Below are positions 1-7,776 of a stretch of 63,169 nt of DNA, piece after piece. The notes under the pieces are model-generated. The model searched no databases. It worked only from the letters and a program-made list of their open reading frames with translations, and was not told the origin of the DNA. The position numbers and the translations under genes are program-made. Every line of letters starts with the position of its first letter. The first letter of the stretch is position 1. Origin of the DNA: SIG440 sp045120135 (GTDB lineage Bacteria > Bacillota > Clostridia > Monoglobales > Monoglobaceae); assembly GCA_045120135.1 (NCBI GenBank), contig JBGVEN010000005.1:1-63169 (forward strand). Direction: 5' to 3'.

Positions 1-74
1 CCGGTAGTTCAGTTGGTTAGAATGCCAGCCTGTCACGCTGGAGGTCGTGGGTTCGAGCCCCATCCGGATCGCCA
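1..74 (+). tRNA. tRNA-Asp (GTC), 5' end cut by window
   Basis: The anticodon loop CTGTCAC gives GTC, and the T arm GTGGGTTCGAGCCCCAT and an encoded CCA end are present. The 3' acceptor strand CCGGATC needs a partner of GGTCCGG, so the first three bases lie before the window. It is followed after six bases by tRNA-Thr, so this is the end of a tRNA operon. Confidence 0.95.
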
Positions 75-80
75 AGCCAC

Positions 81-155
<75 letters not shown>

Positions 156-156
<1 letters not shown>

Positions 157-190
157 AAAAAAAGACATCCCCTCTGGATGTCTTTTTTCA
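156..190. terminator. Bidirectional terminator after tRNA-Thr
   Basis: The arms AAAAAAGACATCC and GGATGTCTTTTTT enclose CCTCT. A T-run on either strand makes it usable both for the tRNA operon and for the convergent permease gene that ends at 201. Confidence 0.9.
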
Positions 191-200
191 TTTTTATTAG

Positions 201-1316
201 TTAATTTCTAAGGGGACTTACCCCGTTTACATCGTCACGGATAAGCTTGTAAATTGCGGCTGCAACGGGAACACCCAAAAGCATACCCAAAACCCCAAGA
301 ATTCCGCCTCCAATCGTTACTGCCGCAAGAACCCAAATCCCCGGCAACCCAATACTTGAGCCGACTACCTTAGGATAAATCAAATTACCTTCAAGCTGTT
401 GGAGTATAACAATAAATATAAGGAAAAACAATGCTTCAATTGGTGAAACCGTAAGAATCATAAACGCACCCACAGCCGCTCCTATATACGAGCCTGCAAC
501 GGGAATTAGTGCAGTAAATGCCACTAATGCACCTATCATTGTTGGATACGGAAGGTCTAAAAGCATCATTCCAAAGGTACACAGGATACCCAGAACACCT
601 GCCTCAGTGCACTGACCGACAATATATCGGTGGAAACAATTGTCCAAAACCGAGAATACATATATTATTTTGTTATACAGTTTACTATCAAGGTAGTGGG
701 TCATAATACGCTTGCATTGACTTTTCAGCTTATCCTTTGACGCAAGCAAATATACGGCAAAAATAATTGCAAGTATGCCAGATACAATCCAAGAAAACAC
801 CGAAGATACCGCCTTTAACGCCACGTTCATTATATTACCCACACCTGATGTGAATAACTCAATCAGTTTACCTATCCTCGACTGCCAGTCAATGGACGAC
901 AAAATTCCGGCAACATTATCAGAGATAATGTTCCATTCAAGTGCTTTTTTCACAACATACTCAAGCGCACCGGGAAGCTCAGCAAGGATAAGCTGTATAC
1001 CTGACACCAACTGCGGAACAACAAGAATAACAATAAGAGCAATAATTGCTGTAATTGTAAGAAATGCCAAAAGCATACACGCCGGACGCCGTGTTTTTTC
1101 AGCCAATACTTTTTTACTTTTTGCAAAATATTTCCTTTCGTAAAAGCTCATAAGAATATTCACAAAATAAGCAAACATACTGCCAACCAAAAGAGGCACT
1201 GCTGCCCCAAGAACTGTAAGCACCAGCCCGACAGCTGCATCCCAGTAGTGTATACACAAATACAAAATAAATATTCCCAAACCTATATTAAAATACCTTC
1301 TAATGCTACTTTTCAT
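201..1316 (-). CDS. AI-2E family transporter (YdiK/PerM-like permease)
   Basis: A 371-residue multi-pass membrane protein of the AI-2E exporter/permease family. Hydrophobic helices occupy most of the chain, with the family pattern of an N-terminal pair (near GAAVPLLVGSMFAYFVN), a central amphipathic stretch, and a C-terminal group including ALIPVAGSYIGAAVGAF and the ending GMLLGVPVAAAIYKLI. The start is placed at MKSSIRR because GGTGAT lies just upstream of that ATG; an ATG 13 codons earlier at 1355 has no ribosome site. The name AI-2E is historical, and substrates differ between members (some are Na+/H+ antiporters), so the substrate is unknown. It stands alone, convergent to the tRNA operon. 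Confidence 0.88.
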   Translation of the reverse strand: MKSSIRRYFNIGLGIFILYLCIHYWDAAVGLVLTVLGAAVPLLVGSMFAYFVNILMSFYERKYFAKSKKVLAEKTRRPACMLLAFLTITAIIALIVILVVPQLVSGIQLILAELPGALEYVVKKALEWNIISDNVAGILSSIDWQSRIGKLIELFTSGVGNIMNVALKAVSSVFSWIVSGILAIIFAVYLLASKDKLKSQCKRIMTHYLDSKLYNKIIYVFSVLDNCFHRYIVGQCTEAGVLGILCTFGMMLLDLPYPTMIGALVAFTALIPVAGSYIGAAVGAFMILTVSPIEALFFLIFIVILQQLEGNLIYPKVVGSSIGLPGIWVLAAVTIGGGILGVLGMLLGVPVAAAIYKLIRDDVNGVSPLRN

Positions 1317-1413
1317 TTTATCACCATTTTTATATTTTTTTATATTATATTCCATTTTACGAATAATTTCAACATTCTTTTTATATTATTTATGTTATAT
1401 TTTAGAAAAAGCA

Positions 1414-1442
1414 TTGACATTTTAACATAAAAGATATATAAT
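1414..1442 (+). promoter_or_regulatory. Sigma-A promoter of the mgtC-like gene
   Basis: TTGACA (1414-1419), a 17-base spacer and TATAAT (1437-1442) match the consensus exactly. The predicted start, seven bases after the -10, is G1449, the first base of the conserved leader element. Confidence 0.85.
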
Positions 1443-1448
1443 CATCTT

Positions 1449-1513
1449 GATACATAGATTTGGAGGCGTATCAAAACGGTGAATTATTCCGTCTTGGTAT
1501 GCTATATTTTTTT
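1449..1513 (+). promoter_or_regulatory. Attenuator leader 1, candidate GlpP-responsive antiterminator
   Basis: The mRNA is predicted to begin with a hairpin GATAC (1449-1453) / GTATC (1468-1472) whose loop carries AGATTTGGAG. The 3' arm of that hairpin is also the start of a longer stem, 1466-1479 with 1489-1502, followed by a T-run, i.e. an intrinsic terminator. The two folds cannot coexist. The same 29-nt element (1449-1477) begins the leader at 2289. I infer that GlpP with glycerol-3-phosphate favours read-through, because glpP lies in the operon behind the second copy. Confidence 0.7.
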
Positions 1514-1527
1514 AAGGAGGATTATTT

Positions 1528-2244
1528 ATGTTTAATTCTATTATATCCTTTTTTCATAACTCAGACTGGTTTTTTCAGCTTGAGCTTTTAGCCAGAATAC
1601 TTCTTGCAGGAATTTGCGGATGTTTAGTAGGCTTTGAAAGAATGAACCGTGGAAAGGGTGCCGGTGTTCGTACACATACTATTGTTGCAATTGCATCGTG
1701 TCTTTTGATGATAATATCCCAATACGGATTCCGGGACTTTATTTCAAGATATGCAGAGCTTGGTCTTGACACCAGGGTTGACCCATCGCGAATTGGTGCA
1801 CAGATTGTTTCCGGTATAGGTTTTCTCGGTGCAGGTATGATATTTATTCAAAAGCGTGCTGTCACAGGCCTTACTACCGCAGCCGGAATATGGGCAACCG
1901 CCGGAATTGGTATGTCAATCGGTACTGGAATGTATTTTTTAAGTATCACAACTACTCTGGTAATCGTTTTTGTTCAGGTTCTTTTGCATAAAAATTTGAA
2001 ATTTCTTCATACTCCTACCGAGGTTGAATTTGTTTTTACCCTATCCGATAGCGAACAATCTCTTTCATATATCAATGACATACTTGATGAGCTGGGAATT
2101 TCTGCTTCGAGTATTGAAATCAAAAAGAAAACCGATGACGCTGTTGATGTCTACATAACAGCAATGGTAAATTATGAGATTGATAAAATAGACCTTGCAG
2201 AAAGGCTTTATATCGATAATAGAATTTTATCGGTCAAAATTTAG
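1528..2244 (+). CDS. MgtC/SapB family membrane protein
   Basis: A 238-residue protein. The N-terminal 150 residues form four to five membrane helices with the MgtC family signatures GFERMNRGKGAGVRTH, the conserved aspartate stretch DPSRIGAQIVSGIGFLGAGMIF and LTTAAGIWATAGIGM. The C-terminal 80 residues form a soluble ACT-like domain. Family members are linked to growth at low magnesium and to inhibition of membrane ATPases; the biochemical role here is not known. It has an AAGGAGG site eight bases before the ATG. It is a monocistronic unit whose leader matches that of the glycerol-3-phosphate operon next door, so a role during glycerol-phosphate use is inferred. M-box or Mn-type riboswitch signatures are absent. 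Confidence 0.9.
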   Translation: MFNSIISFFHNSDWFFQLELLARILLAGICGCLVGFERMNRGKGAGVRTHTIVAIASCLLMIISQYGFRDFISRYAELGLDTRVDPSRIGAQIVSGIGFLGAGMIFIQKRAVTGLTTAAGIWATAGIGMSIGTGMYFLSITTTLVIVFVQVLLHKNLKFLHTPTEVEFVFTLSDSEQSLSYINDILDELGISASSIEIKKKTDDAVDVYITAMVNYEIDKIDLAERLYIDNRILSVKI

Positions 2245-2253
2245 GTTTTTTGA

Positions 2254-2282
2254 TTGACAAAATTAATGTTTTGATATATTAT
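2254..2282 (+). promoter_or_regulatory. Sigma-A promoter of the glycerol-3-phosphate operon
   Basis: TTGACA (2254-2259), 17 bases, TATTAT (2277-2282). The predicted +1 is G2289, again the first base of the GATAC element, exactly as in the unit upstream. Confidence 0.82.
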
Positions 2283-2288
2283 ATATTC

Positions 2289-2367
2289 GATACAGAGATT
2301 TGGAGTCGTATCAAAACAGATATATACATAACCTATGTATATCTGTTTTGGTGCGACTTTTTTCATT
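2289..2367 (+). promoter_or_regulatory. Attenuator leader 2, candidate GlpP-responsive antiterminator
   Basis: The element GATAC...GTATC (2289-2312, continuing AAAAC to 2317) repeats leader 1 with only two base changes in 29. Its 3' arm is shared with a very long terminator stem, about 2305-2330 with 2333-2356, followed by TTTTTTT. The terminator loop sequences differ completely between the two leaders, while the 5' element and the overlap are kept. This architecture fits an antitermination switch controlled by GlpP, whose gene is the fourth of this operon. Confidence 0.72.
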
Positions 2368-2390
2368 TTCTACTATAGGGAGGTAAAATT

Positions 2391-3836
2391 ATGTACGATG
2401 TAGCAATTATCGGTGGTGGTGTTGTTGGAGCAATGACCGCAAGAGAACTTTCACGCTTTAACCTGAAGATTTGTATTCTGGAAAAGGAAAATGATGTTGC
2501 AATGGGTTCAACCAAGGCAAATTCTGCCATTGTCCACGCCGGTTTTGATGCAAAAGAGGGTAGTCTCAAGGCTCAGCTTAACGTCCGAGGCGCAGAGCTT
2601 ATGCCAAAAATATGTCGAGAGCTGAATGTTGATTACAAAAATAACGGTGCTCTTGTTATAGGTTACAACGATACCGATAAAATCGCATTGGAGGATCTTA
2701 AAGTTCGTGGTATAAAAAACGGGGTTAAAGGTCTTGAAGTAATTGACCAAACCCGCCTCCGCAAACTGGAGCCAAACATCTCTGACCGTGCAACCTGTGC
2801 TCTTTTTGCCCCCACCAGCGCCATCGTCTGCCCGTACGACCTGACAATTGCTGCAATAGGTAACGCTATGGACAACGGAGCAGCATTAAAGCTTAACTTT
2901 AATGTTGGCTCTATAAAGAAATCCAATAATATATACACTATTACATCCAATGAAGGTGAAAGCATCAAGGCAAAGACAGTGGTGAATGCCGCAGGACTTT
3001 ACACCGATGAAATAGCAAAGCTCATTGGTGACAACTCTTTCACCATTTCTCCAAGACAGGGTGAATATATGCTTATGGATAAAGAGCAGGGCGAACTCGT
3101 TACCCATACCATATTTACTGCTCCCACCAAAATGGGTAAAGGAATTTTGGTATCCCCTACTGTTGATGGTAATTTAATAGTAGGCCCTACCGCTGTTAAT
3201 ATTAATGATAAAACAAATAAAAATACAACCCCTGACGGTATGTCCTCTGTTCGTACAAAGTCGCAGGATATGGTGAAAAACATTGATTACCGTTCGGTTA
3301 TTACCTCATTTACCGGGCTTCGTGCCGCAGGCGATACAGGAGACTTTATAATTAACGCCCCGACACCGGGATTTATAAATGTTGCTGGAATTGAATCTCC
3401 CGGTCTTTCAGCATCACCGGCTATTGCGGAATATGTGGTTGAGCTTCTTGAAAAAAATGGTCTTAGTTTTTCGACTAATAAAAATTATATATCTACAAGA
3501 AAATCTTACAAACACTTTATGGAGCTTCCTGATGAACAAAAGGACGAAATCATTAAGAACGACCCGTCGTTCGGCAAAATATGCTGTAGATGCGAAAATG
3601 TTACTGAGGGTGAAATTCTCTATGCGCTCCGTGCAAATCCAAAGCCTACCGACCTTGACGGAATTAAGCGGCGTACACGTGCCCAGATGGGACGTTGTCA
3701 GGGTGGGTTCTGTTCACCCCATATAATGAAACTGATCGCTGACGAAATGAATATTTCTTTGGAATCAATAACAAAAAGTGGTAAAAACTCCTACATTGTA
3801 TCACACAAAATTAAGGAGGCGAAAAAAAATGACTAA
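2391..3836 (+). CDS. FAD-dependent glycerol-3-phosphate dehydrogenase, GlpA-like
   Basis: A 481-residue flavoprotein. The N-terminal dinucleotide-binding motif IGGGVVGAMTARELSR and the DAO-fold body (residues about 1-360, including KANSAIVHAGFDA and a C-terminal GLRAAGDTGDF) place it with anaerobic glycerol-3-phosphate dehydrogenases and related 2-hydroxyacid oxidases. The last 90 residues are a BFD-like [2Fe-2S] domain with cysteines in CRC and CQGGFC. It probably oxidises glycerol-3-phosphate to dihydroxyacetone phosphate and passes electrons to the next two gene products. GGGAGG precedes the ATG, and the end overlaps the next gene by eight bases. L-2-hydroxyglutarate oxidase is the main alternative, but glpP in the same operon favours glycerol-3-phosphate. 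Confidence 0.88.
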   Translation: MYDVAIIGGGVVGAMTARELSRFNLKICILEKENDVAMGSTKANSAIVHAGFDAKEGSLKAQLNVRGAELMPKICRELNVDYKNNGALVIGYNDTDKIALEDLKVRGIKNGVKGLEVIDQTRLRKLEPNISDRATCALFAPTSAIVCPYDLTIAAIGNAMDNGAALKLNFNVGSIKKSNNIYTITSNEGESIKAKTVVNAAGLYTDEIAKLIGDNSFTISPRQGEYMLMDKEQGELVTHTIFTAPTKMGKGILVSPTVDGNLIVGPTAVNINDKTNKNTTPDGMSSVRTKSQDMVKNIDYRSVITSFTGLRAAGDTGDFIINAPTPGFINVAGIESPGLSASPAIAEYVVELLEKNGLSFSTNKNYISTRKSYKHFMELPDEQKDEIIKNDPSFGKICCRCENVTEGEILYALRANPKPTDLDGIKRRTRAQMGRCQGGFCSPHIMKLIADEMNISLESITKSGKNSYIVSHKIKEAKKND

Positions 3837-5085
3837 TATTGACCTCGTAATAATCGGAGGCGGTCCTGCAGGTATGTGCGCCGCAGTCTCGGCATATAAC
3901 GCAGGATGCACCGACATACTTATCCTTGAACGTGACGAACAGCTTGGCGGAATACTTCAGCAGTGCATACACAACGGGTTTGGACTTCATCGCTTCGGCG
4001 AGGAATTAACCGGACCGGAATACGCATTCCGATGCGAAGAAGCTGTCCGCGAGCTCCCCATAAAAGTTCAATGCGGAACTATCGTTACAAATATAACACC
4101 TGACAAGTGCATAACTGCAATGTCCCGTGAAAACGGAATTGAAAAAATACAGGCAAAAGCTGTTATTCTTGCAATGGGTTGCCGTGAAAGACCCAGAGGC
4201 GCACTTAATATTGCAGGTGCACGTCCGAGCGGTATATTCAGTGCCGGAACTGCACAAAAATATGTTAATATGATGGGATATATGCCCGGCAAAGAGGTTG
4301 TAATCCTCGGTTCGGGTGATATAGGTCTTATTATGGCACGCAGAATGACATTAGAGGGCGCAAAGGTTCACGCAGTTTGTGAAGTTATGCCGTATTCCGG
4401 CGGTCTTGAACGAAACATTCAGCAATGCCTCCGTGATTTTGATATTCCGCTTAAGCTCAGCCATACTGTAACCGAAATCCACGGTGATGAACGTATAGCC
4501 GGCGTTACAATCTCGCAGGTTGATGCAAATATGCAACCCATAAAGGGTACGGAAGAATACATCAAGTGCGATACGCTTCTTTTGTCGGTTGGACTTATCC
4601 CCGAAAACGAGCTGACCAAACAGGCAGAAATTGTTCTCGACAACACAACACGCGGTGCAGTTGTAGATCAACGTAGATGCACCGATGTTGACGGCATTTT
4701 TGCCTGCGGAAATGTTCTGCAGGTTCACGACCTTGCGGACTTTGTTTCGGAAGAAGCCGAGATTGCCGGAAGATATGCCGCAAAGTATATCCAAAGCGGG
4801 CTCTCAGAAAATTGCAGCATCCGCATAAACGCTGGCAAAAATGTAAGGTATACTGTTCCTCAGCGTATAACCGATACAGCCGAGGATATCAAGGTATTTT
4901 TCCGCAGTGCTGATGTCTATAAAAACGCAAAAATTGTTATAGCTGATGGTGAAAACACAATTCTCTCACGCAAAAAGCCCAAAATTGCACCCGGCGAAAT
5001 GCAATGTGTTACACTTGAAGCTGGTAAAATATCCAACAGCATTGAAAAAATTACCGTTTCAATTGAAGTTCAGGAGGAAAAGTAA
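3829..5085 (+). CDS. FAD/NAD(P)-binding oxidoreductase, GlpB-like partner
   Basis: A 418-residue pyridine-nucleotide-disulfide-type flavoprotein: FAD motif IGGGPAGMCAAVSA at the N-terminus, second nucleotide motif ILGSGDIGLIMARRM near residue 160, and the C-terminal flavin motif DVDGIFACGNV. The pair CIHNG near residue 46 is typical of this subfamily. In Firmicutes it regularly follows the GlpA-like enzyme and precedes a DUF1667 protein, so the three likely form one membrane-free dehydrogenase complex passing electrons to NAD or another carrier. The start is set at the ATG after AAGGAGG (3813-3819); an earlier in-frame ATG at 3778 lies inside the upstream gene and has no site. Confidence 0.87.
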   Translation: MTNIDLVIIGGGPAGMCAAVSAYNAGCTDILILERDEQLGGILQQCIHNGFGLHRFGEELTGPEYAFRCEEAVRELPIKVQCGTIVTNITPDKCITAMSRENGIEKIQAKAVILAMGCRERPRGALNIAGARPSGIFSAGTAQKYVNMMGYMPGKEVVILGSGDIGLIMARRMTLEGAKVHAVCEVMPYSGGLERNIQQCLRDFDIPLKLSHTVTEIHGDERIAGVTISQVDANMQPIKGTEEYIKCDTLLLSVGLIPENELTKQAEIVLDNTTRGAVVDQRRCTDVDGIFACGNVLQVHDLADFVSEEAEIAGRYAAKYIQSGLSENCSIRINAGKNVRYTVPQRITDTAEDIKVFFRSADVYKNAKIVIADGENTILSRKKPKIAPGEMQCVTLEAGKISNSIEKITVSIEVQEEK

Positions 5086-5444
5086 TGAAACAAGAGCTTA
5101 CCTGTATAGTTTGTCCCGTTGGTTGTCAGCTGACCGTTGAGCTTGAGAATGGAAAGGTTCTTTCCGTTACCGGTAACACCTGCAAACGCGGTGAGACTTA
5201 TGCAAACAACGAATGTACCAATCCCGTAAGGGTTGTAACCTCTACAATAAAAACCTCAGACGGCATAATTATTCCCGTAAAAACAGACACTGCAATCCCA
5301 AAAGCAAAGGTCGCCGAATGTATGGACGTTATAAATTCACTTCATCCAATATCAAATGATGTCTTGACAACCGGCAGTATTGTGTGCGAAAATATACTGG
5401 ATACCAGTGCAAATCTTATAACAACAGCACCGGTCAGGAGGTAA
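5085..5444 (+). CDS. DUF1667 protein of the glycerol-3-phosphate dehydrogenase operon
   Basis: A 119-residue protein with cysteine motifs CIVCPVGC near residue 8 and a further cysteine in GNTCKRG, which suggest a small iron-sulfur or zinc site. This is DUF1667, almost always found after the two flavoproteins seen here. Start and previous stop overlap in TAATG, which implies translational coupling and equal amounts of the subunits. Its likely role is an electron-transfer subunit; that is inferred from context, not shown. Confidence 0.85.
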   Translation: MKQELTCIVCPVGCQLTVELENGKVLSVTGNTCKRGETYANNECTNPVRVVTSTIKTSDGIIIPVKTDTAIPKAKVAECMDVINSLHPISNDVLTTGSIVCENILDTSANLITTAPVRR

Positions 5445-5450
5445 AAGTCT

Positions 5451-5993
5451 ATGCATCTCGAAAACGCAGTTATCGCGGCAATTAAAAACAATGATCAGCT
5501 TAAAGCCGCTTGCAACAGCTCTGCCGCTTTGATTTTTGACCTTGCACCATCAATAAGCTCCGTTAAACAGCGTATCGAATATTGCAAAAGCTTTGGCAAA
5601 CCTCTTTTTATCCATCTCGATTTGGTGGAAGGTATAGGCAAGGACAAAGCCGGACTGGAATTCATTAAGCAATGCGGAGTTGACGGAATAATTTCGACCC
5701 GTGCCGCAATTATTAAAACGGCAAACGAGTTAGGACTGAAAACTGTTCAGAGAATATTCATTATCGATTCACAGTCTATAAAGTCGGCAACAGCAATTTT
5801 GAAAATTAATCCCGATATGCTTGAAATTATGCCCGGTGTTGTGCCCCGTGCCATAAAGGAATTCAAAAATGTTTTGCCTGTAACCATTATTGCAGGCGGG
5901 CTGATTGAATCTGAAAGAGATATTAAAAATGCATTTGATGCCGGTGCTTCTGCCGTTTCGACCAGTATGGAAAACTTATGGAATTACAGGTGA
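5451..5993 (+). CDS. glpP: Glycerol-3-phosphate-responsive antiterminator GlpP
   Basis: A 180-residue TIM-barrel-like protein of the G3P_antiterm family. It shows IFDLAPSISSVKQRIEYC early, then the phosphate-site-like segments FIHLDLVEGIGKDKAGLEF, GVDGIISTRAAIIKTA, DMLEIMPGVVPRAI and TIIAGGLIES with a closing GASAVSTS. In Bacillus, GlpP bound to glycerol-3-phosphate stops termination in the leaders of glp genes. Here it is encoded inside the operon it probably controls, six bases after the DUF1667 gene, whose last codons contain its ribosome site GGAGGT. The two leaders at 1449 and 2289 are the obvious targets. Confidence 0.93.
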   Translation: MHLENAVIAAIKNNDQLKAACNSSAALIFDLAPSISSVKQRIEYCKSFGKPLFIHLDLVEGIGKDKAGLEFIKQCGVDGIISTRAAIIKTANELGLKTVQRIFIIDSQSIKSATAILKINPDMLEIMPGVVPRAIKEFKNVLPVTIIAGGLIESERDIKNAFDAGASAVSTSMENLWNYR

Positions 5994-5997
5994 TAAA

Positions 5998-6780
5998 ATG
6001 GAAAAATTGAAAAACAAAAAGCTATTTCTGCTTGATATGGACGGAACAATCTATCTGGACAACGATTTATTTGAAGGCGTCCCGGAGTTTTTGGAATACA
6101 TACGAGAAATTGGAGGGCGATACCTCTTCCTCACCAACAACTCCTCAAAAAGTGTTGAAAAGTATGTTGAAAAGCTTGCATCACTTGGAATAAATGCCAC
6201 CTGCGACGATTTTTTGACTTCGGTAAACGCAACCGAGCGCCAGATTAAGGACAAATACAAAAAAATATACGTTTTGGGCACAAAGGCACTCAAAGAACAA
6301 CTTGCAGACTATCCCATCACCGACAAGCTTGAAGATGACATTGACTGTCTTCTGATGGGCTTTGACACCGAGCTGACCTTTCAAAAGCTTGAAGATGCCT
6401 GCATACTCCTTGGCCGTGACATTGACTACATTGCCACCAATCCCGACTATGTTTGCCCCACAAGCTATGGCTCTGTGCCGGATTGCGGCAGTGTAAGCGA
6501 TATGCTTTATAATGCAACAAAACGCCGCCCCAGATTTATTGGCAAGCCTCAGCCTGATATGGTATATCTTGCCCTCGAAAAGACAGGATTTTCAGCTGAT
6601 GAAGCGGTGTTAATAGGGGACAGGCTATACACCGATATCGCCTGCGGTCTGAATGCCGGAATTTCGGCGATGCTTGTACTCAGCGGTGAGGCTACAATAG
6701 ATGATGTAGAAAACGGCGATACCAAACCTGATTATATTTTTGATGATATAAAAAGCTTTCTTGAATTTTTAAAGGCATAA
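5998..6780 (+). CDS. HAD-IIA phosphatase (NagD/phosphoglycolate-type)
   Basis: A 260-residue HAD superfamily hydrolase of subfamily IIA. It has the nucleophile motif DMDGTIYLDN at residue 15 or so, the second motif FLTNNSS, the cap domain in the middle, and the fourth motif VLIGDRLYTDI followed by GLNAGI; the GKPQPDM lysine is also present. Relatives dephosphorylate small sugar or glycerol phosphates, and some are glycerol-3-phosphate phosphatases, which would fit this operon. The start is set at ATG 5998, since GGTGAT lies just before it (overlapping the glpP stop); an in-frame ATG at 5905 would lie deep within glpP. Substrate is inferred only. Confidence 0.88.
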   Translation: MEKLKNKKLFLLDMDGTIYLDNDLFEGVPEFLEYIREIGGRYLFLTNNSSKSVEKYVEKLASLGINATCDDFLTSVNATERQIKDKYKKIYVLGTKALKEQLADYPITDKLEDDIDCLLMGFDTELTFQKLEDACILLGRDIDYIATNPDYVCPTSYGSVPDCGSVSDMLYNATKRRPRFIGKPQPDMVYLALEKTGFSADEAVLIGDRLYTDIACGLNAGISAMLVLSGEATIDDVENGDTKPDYIFDDIKSFLEFLKA

Positions 6781-6810
6781 AAAAAGAGCAGTATGCTCTT
6801 TTTTTATGCC
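6774..6810. terminator. Bidirectional terminator, glp operon and AraC gene
   Basis: A perfect inverted repeat of 17 bases (GGCATAAAAAAAGAGCA and its complement) around GTA. It includes the last codons of both convergent genes. Confidence 0.92.
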
Positions 6811-7646
6811 TTTCTGAATTTTGTAGGTGATATGCCTTTTTCTCCCTTAAAGGTTTTTATAAAATAGCTCAAATCGTTAAAGCCGCAGGAATATGCAATA
6901 TCTGTCACACTTATATCAGTGTTCAGCAGTTTTTGTGATGCTTTTTCTATCCGGTAGTTTTTCAAGTAGCTTACCGGCGTTTTCCCCGTCATTTCTCTAA
7001 AGAAATAACAAAAGTATTTAGGTGACATTCCTGCCGCTTTTGACATATTTTCAAGAGTAATCTGCTTATCGTAATTGTCTCTTATAAACTTCAGCACCCG
7101 TTTCAGCTTTGGAATATTACGATTATCCCCAATGGGCGATTCGTCGCTTGCCATACTGTAAAGATGCTTATCCACAATTATCCCCAACGCATTATAAAGT
7201 GCTCCTATCACCTTAAACTTATACCCCGAAGATTTTTGCCTTATCCCATCAAATACCTCATTTATCGGTTCATATATTTCCGGACTGGTTTCACCCATAT
7301 ACTCCTTTATTCTACATTCACGGTTAAGGATGCTTTCAATAAAAAATCTGCAGCTGAATGTGCCAACATACAAAAATTCCAGATGGAAAACCAGACACTC
7401 ATAGGTGCAGTCCGATGGGATTGCACTATGTACCGTTTCAGGATTGACAAATACTATATCGTCTTTTTTTGCTGTATAGATTTTGTCGTTAAGTTTAACA
7501 CAAAGCACGCCATCCAGTATTTTTATAATTTCAAGCTCAGAATGCCAATGCGCCGCCATCTCGTACCTTGGATGGTTTTTATCAATAAAATAGTATTCTA
7601 TCGGGAAATCCGCCGTTCCACGCGGCTCCAGTTCGTTATAAATCAT
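6804..7646 (-). CDS. AraC family regulator, divergent from fucI
   Basis: A 280-residue one-component regulator. Residues about 10-150 form a cupin-like sensor (MAAHWHSELEIIKILDG, then FVNPETVHSAIPSDCTYE), and the last 100 residues carry two helix-turn-helix units (ITLENMSKAAGMSPKYFCYFF and VTDIAYSCGFNDLSYFIKTF). It probably senses a sugar and activates the divergent L-fucose isomerase gene. The start is taken at MIYNELEPRG: GGTGAT sits just upstream, and the promoter at 7686-7715 lies downstream of an in-frame upstream start at 7796, which rules that one out. Confidence 0.88.
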   Translation of the reverse strand: MIYNELEPRGTADFPIEYYFIDKNHPRYEMAAHWHSELEIIKILDGVLCVKLNDKIYTAKKDDIVFVNPETVHSAIPSDCTYECLVFHLEFLYVGTFSCRFFIESILNRECRIKEYMGETSPEIYEPINEVFDGIRQKSSGYKFKVIGALYNALGIIVDKHLYSMASDESPIGDNRNIPKLKRVLKFIRDNYDKQITLENMSKAAGMSPKYFCYFFREMTGKTPVSYLKNYRIEKASQKLLNTDISVTDIAYSCGFNDLSYFIKTFKGEKGISPTKFRKA

Positions 7647-7685
7647 AATTATCACCAAAAACTGAATATTGTTATATTTTTTTCT

Positions 7686-7715
7686 ATTATAGCACAAGTA
7701 TTTCAGATAATGCAA
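7686..7715 (-). promoter_or_regulatory. Sigma-A promoter of the AraC gene
   Basis: On the minus strand TTGCAT, 18 bases, TATAAT. It lies in the 130-base divergent gap shared with fucI. The plus-strand promoter for fucI is less clear: I see only AT-rich matches around 7715-7740. Confidence 0.55.
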
Positions 7716-7776
7716 GTATATAATTATATTAAGAAAAACGTGTTTTAAGCTTACATATAACAAGGAGGAATTTAAA

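Noticed and set aside
2254..2390. Known metal riboswitch (M-box, yybP-ykoY, NiCo) before the mgtC-like gene or glp operon.
   Set aside because: The leaders are too short (about 65-80 bases) and lack the conserved cores of these classes; the same leader before a glycerol-3-phosphate operon also argues against metal sensing.
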